A stretch of 32,061 nt of DNA from Lysinibacillus sp. FJAT-14745 (GTDB lineage Bacteria > Bacillota > Bacilli > Bacillales_A > Planococcaceae). Location: the NCBI RefSeq assembly GCF_001275675.1, contig NZ_LITM01000001.1:1-32061 (forward strand), given 5' to 3'. The notes beneath the pieces are model-generated. The model ran no database searches and was not told the origin of the DNA. It worked only from the letters and a program-made list of their open reading frames with translations. The stretch's first letter is position 1. Each line of letters begins with the position of its first letter. Shown here piece by piece: positions 31,990 to 32,061 of this stretch. Position numbers and translations under genes: made by a program.

Positions 31990-32061
31990 CGCTACGGGCT
32001 ACTCGCTTTCCTGCGGGCGAGCGTCGAGCCGCTTCCTCCGCTTCGCTCCGTGCAGGGTCTC
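31990..32061 (+). repeat. GC-rich intergenic repeat (cut by window edge)
   Basis: CGCTTTCCTGCGGGCGAGCG, GAGCCGCTTCC and CTTCGCTCCGTGCAGGGTCTC are typical of a GC-rich palindromic repeat scattered in Bacillaceae genomes. It is related to the minus-strand copy at 23390-23478. The stretch 31700-31990 upstream of the chemotaxis gene holds no gene that I can support. Confidence 0.65.

Overview
The window looks like a chromosome segment of a low-GC, spore-forming, Gram-positive bacterium of the Bacillaceae, most likely Lysinibacillus (sphaericus/fusiformis type). The basis is AT-rich codon use, strong GGAGG ribosome sites, a SigW/RsiW pair, the CdaA-CdaR-GlmM order, a glmS ribozyme, T-box leaders, spore genes (tlp, cotH and a cotG-like repeat gene) and decayed S-layer-homology (SLH) domains. 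The genus is inferred from gene content; no search was run.

Bases 1-12300 are conserved core. They hold the 3' end of a 5S rRNA, a convergent acyl-CoA synthetase, a tRNA cluster (Asn-Glu-Val-Tyr-Gln-Lys) and arginase. Next come sigW-rsiW behind a textbook ECF autoregulatory promoter, cdaA-cdaR (c-di-AMP synthesis and its regulator), glmM, a DJ-1/PfpI protein and glmS behind its self-cleaving ribozyme. GlmM and GlmS are steps of the same UDP-GlcNAc pathway, and CdaA/CdaR bind or regulate GlmM in relatives, so this block links envelope precursor supply, c-di-AMP and envelope stress.

Bases 12300-23500 are a rearranged accessory zone. About 342 bp that include the glmS terminator and the first 22 codons of a secreted-protein gene occur twice (12170-12512 and 18735-19076). 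The first copy is joined directly to a second repeat (12511-12630) that matches 22953-23069. Between the copies lie a family-10-type glycosyl hydrolase that has lost its SLH anchor by frameshift, a DUF2785 protein, an IS1182-like end next to an ORF-less group II intron with a clear domain V, a HEAT-repeat protein, small unknown genes, and the divergent cotH kinase / cotG-like substrate pair. A gene-poor kilobase with several hairpins leads to the spore gene tlp, followed by a relic that looks like a nucleotidyltransferase.

Bases 23500-32061 hold a DHA2 multidrug transporter, a graveyard of broken genes (a possible epimerase-like enzyme, the tail of a histidine kinase), an NSS-family sodium:amino-acid symporter, a small membrane protein, a free-standing TyrRS-type C-terminal S4 domain, an IS3-type left-end relic and a chemotaxis receptor. 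The most unusual feature is the symporter's T-box leader (minus strand). Its antiterminator/terminator module is present four times in tandem with an 88-89 bp period. A second, complete T-box on the plus strand lies about 0.8 kb away and now reads toward the orphan S4 domain. Both leaders show the same candidate specifier, UUC (Phe).

Several start codons were corrected from the longest open frame by ribosome site and family length (cdaA, glmM, glmS, the DJ-1 gene, the cotG-like gene, the S4 gene).
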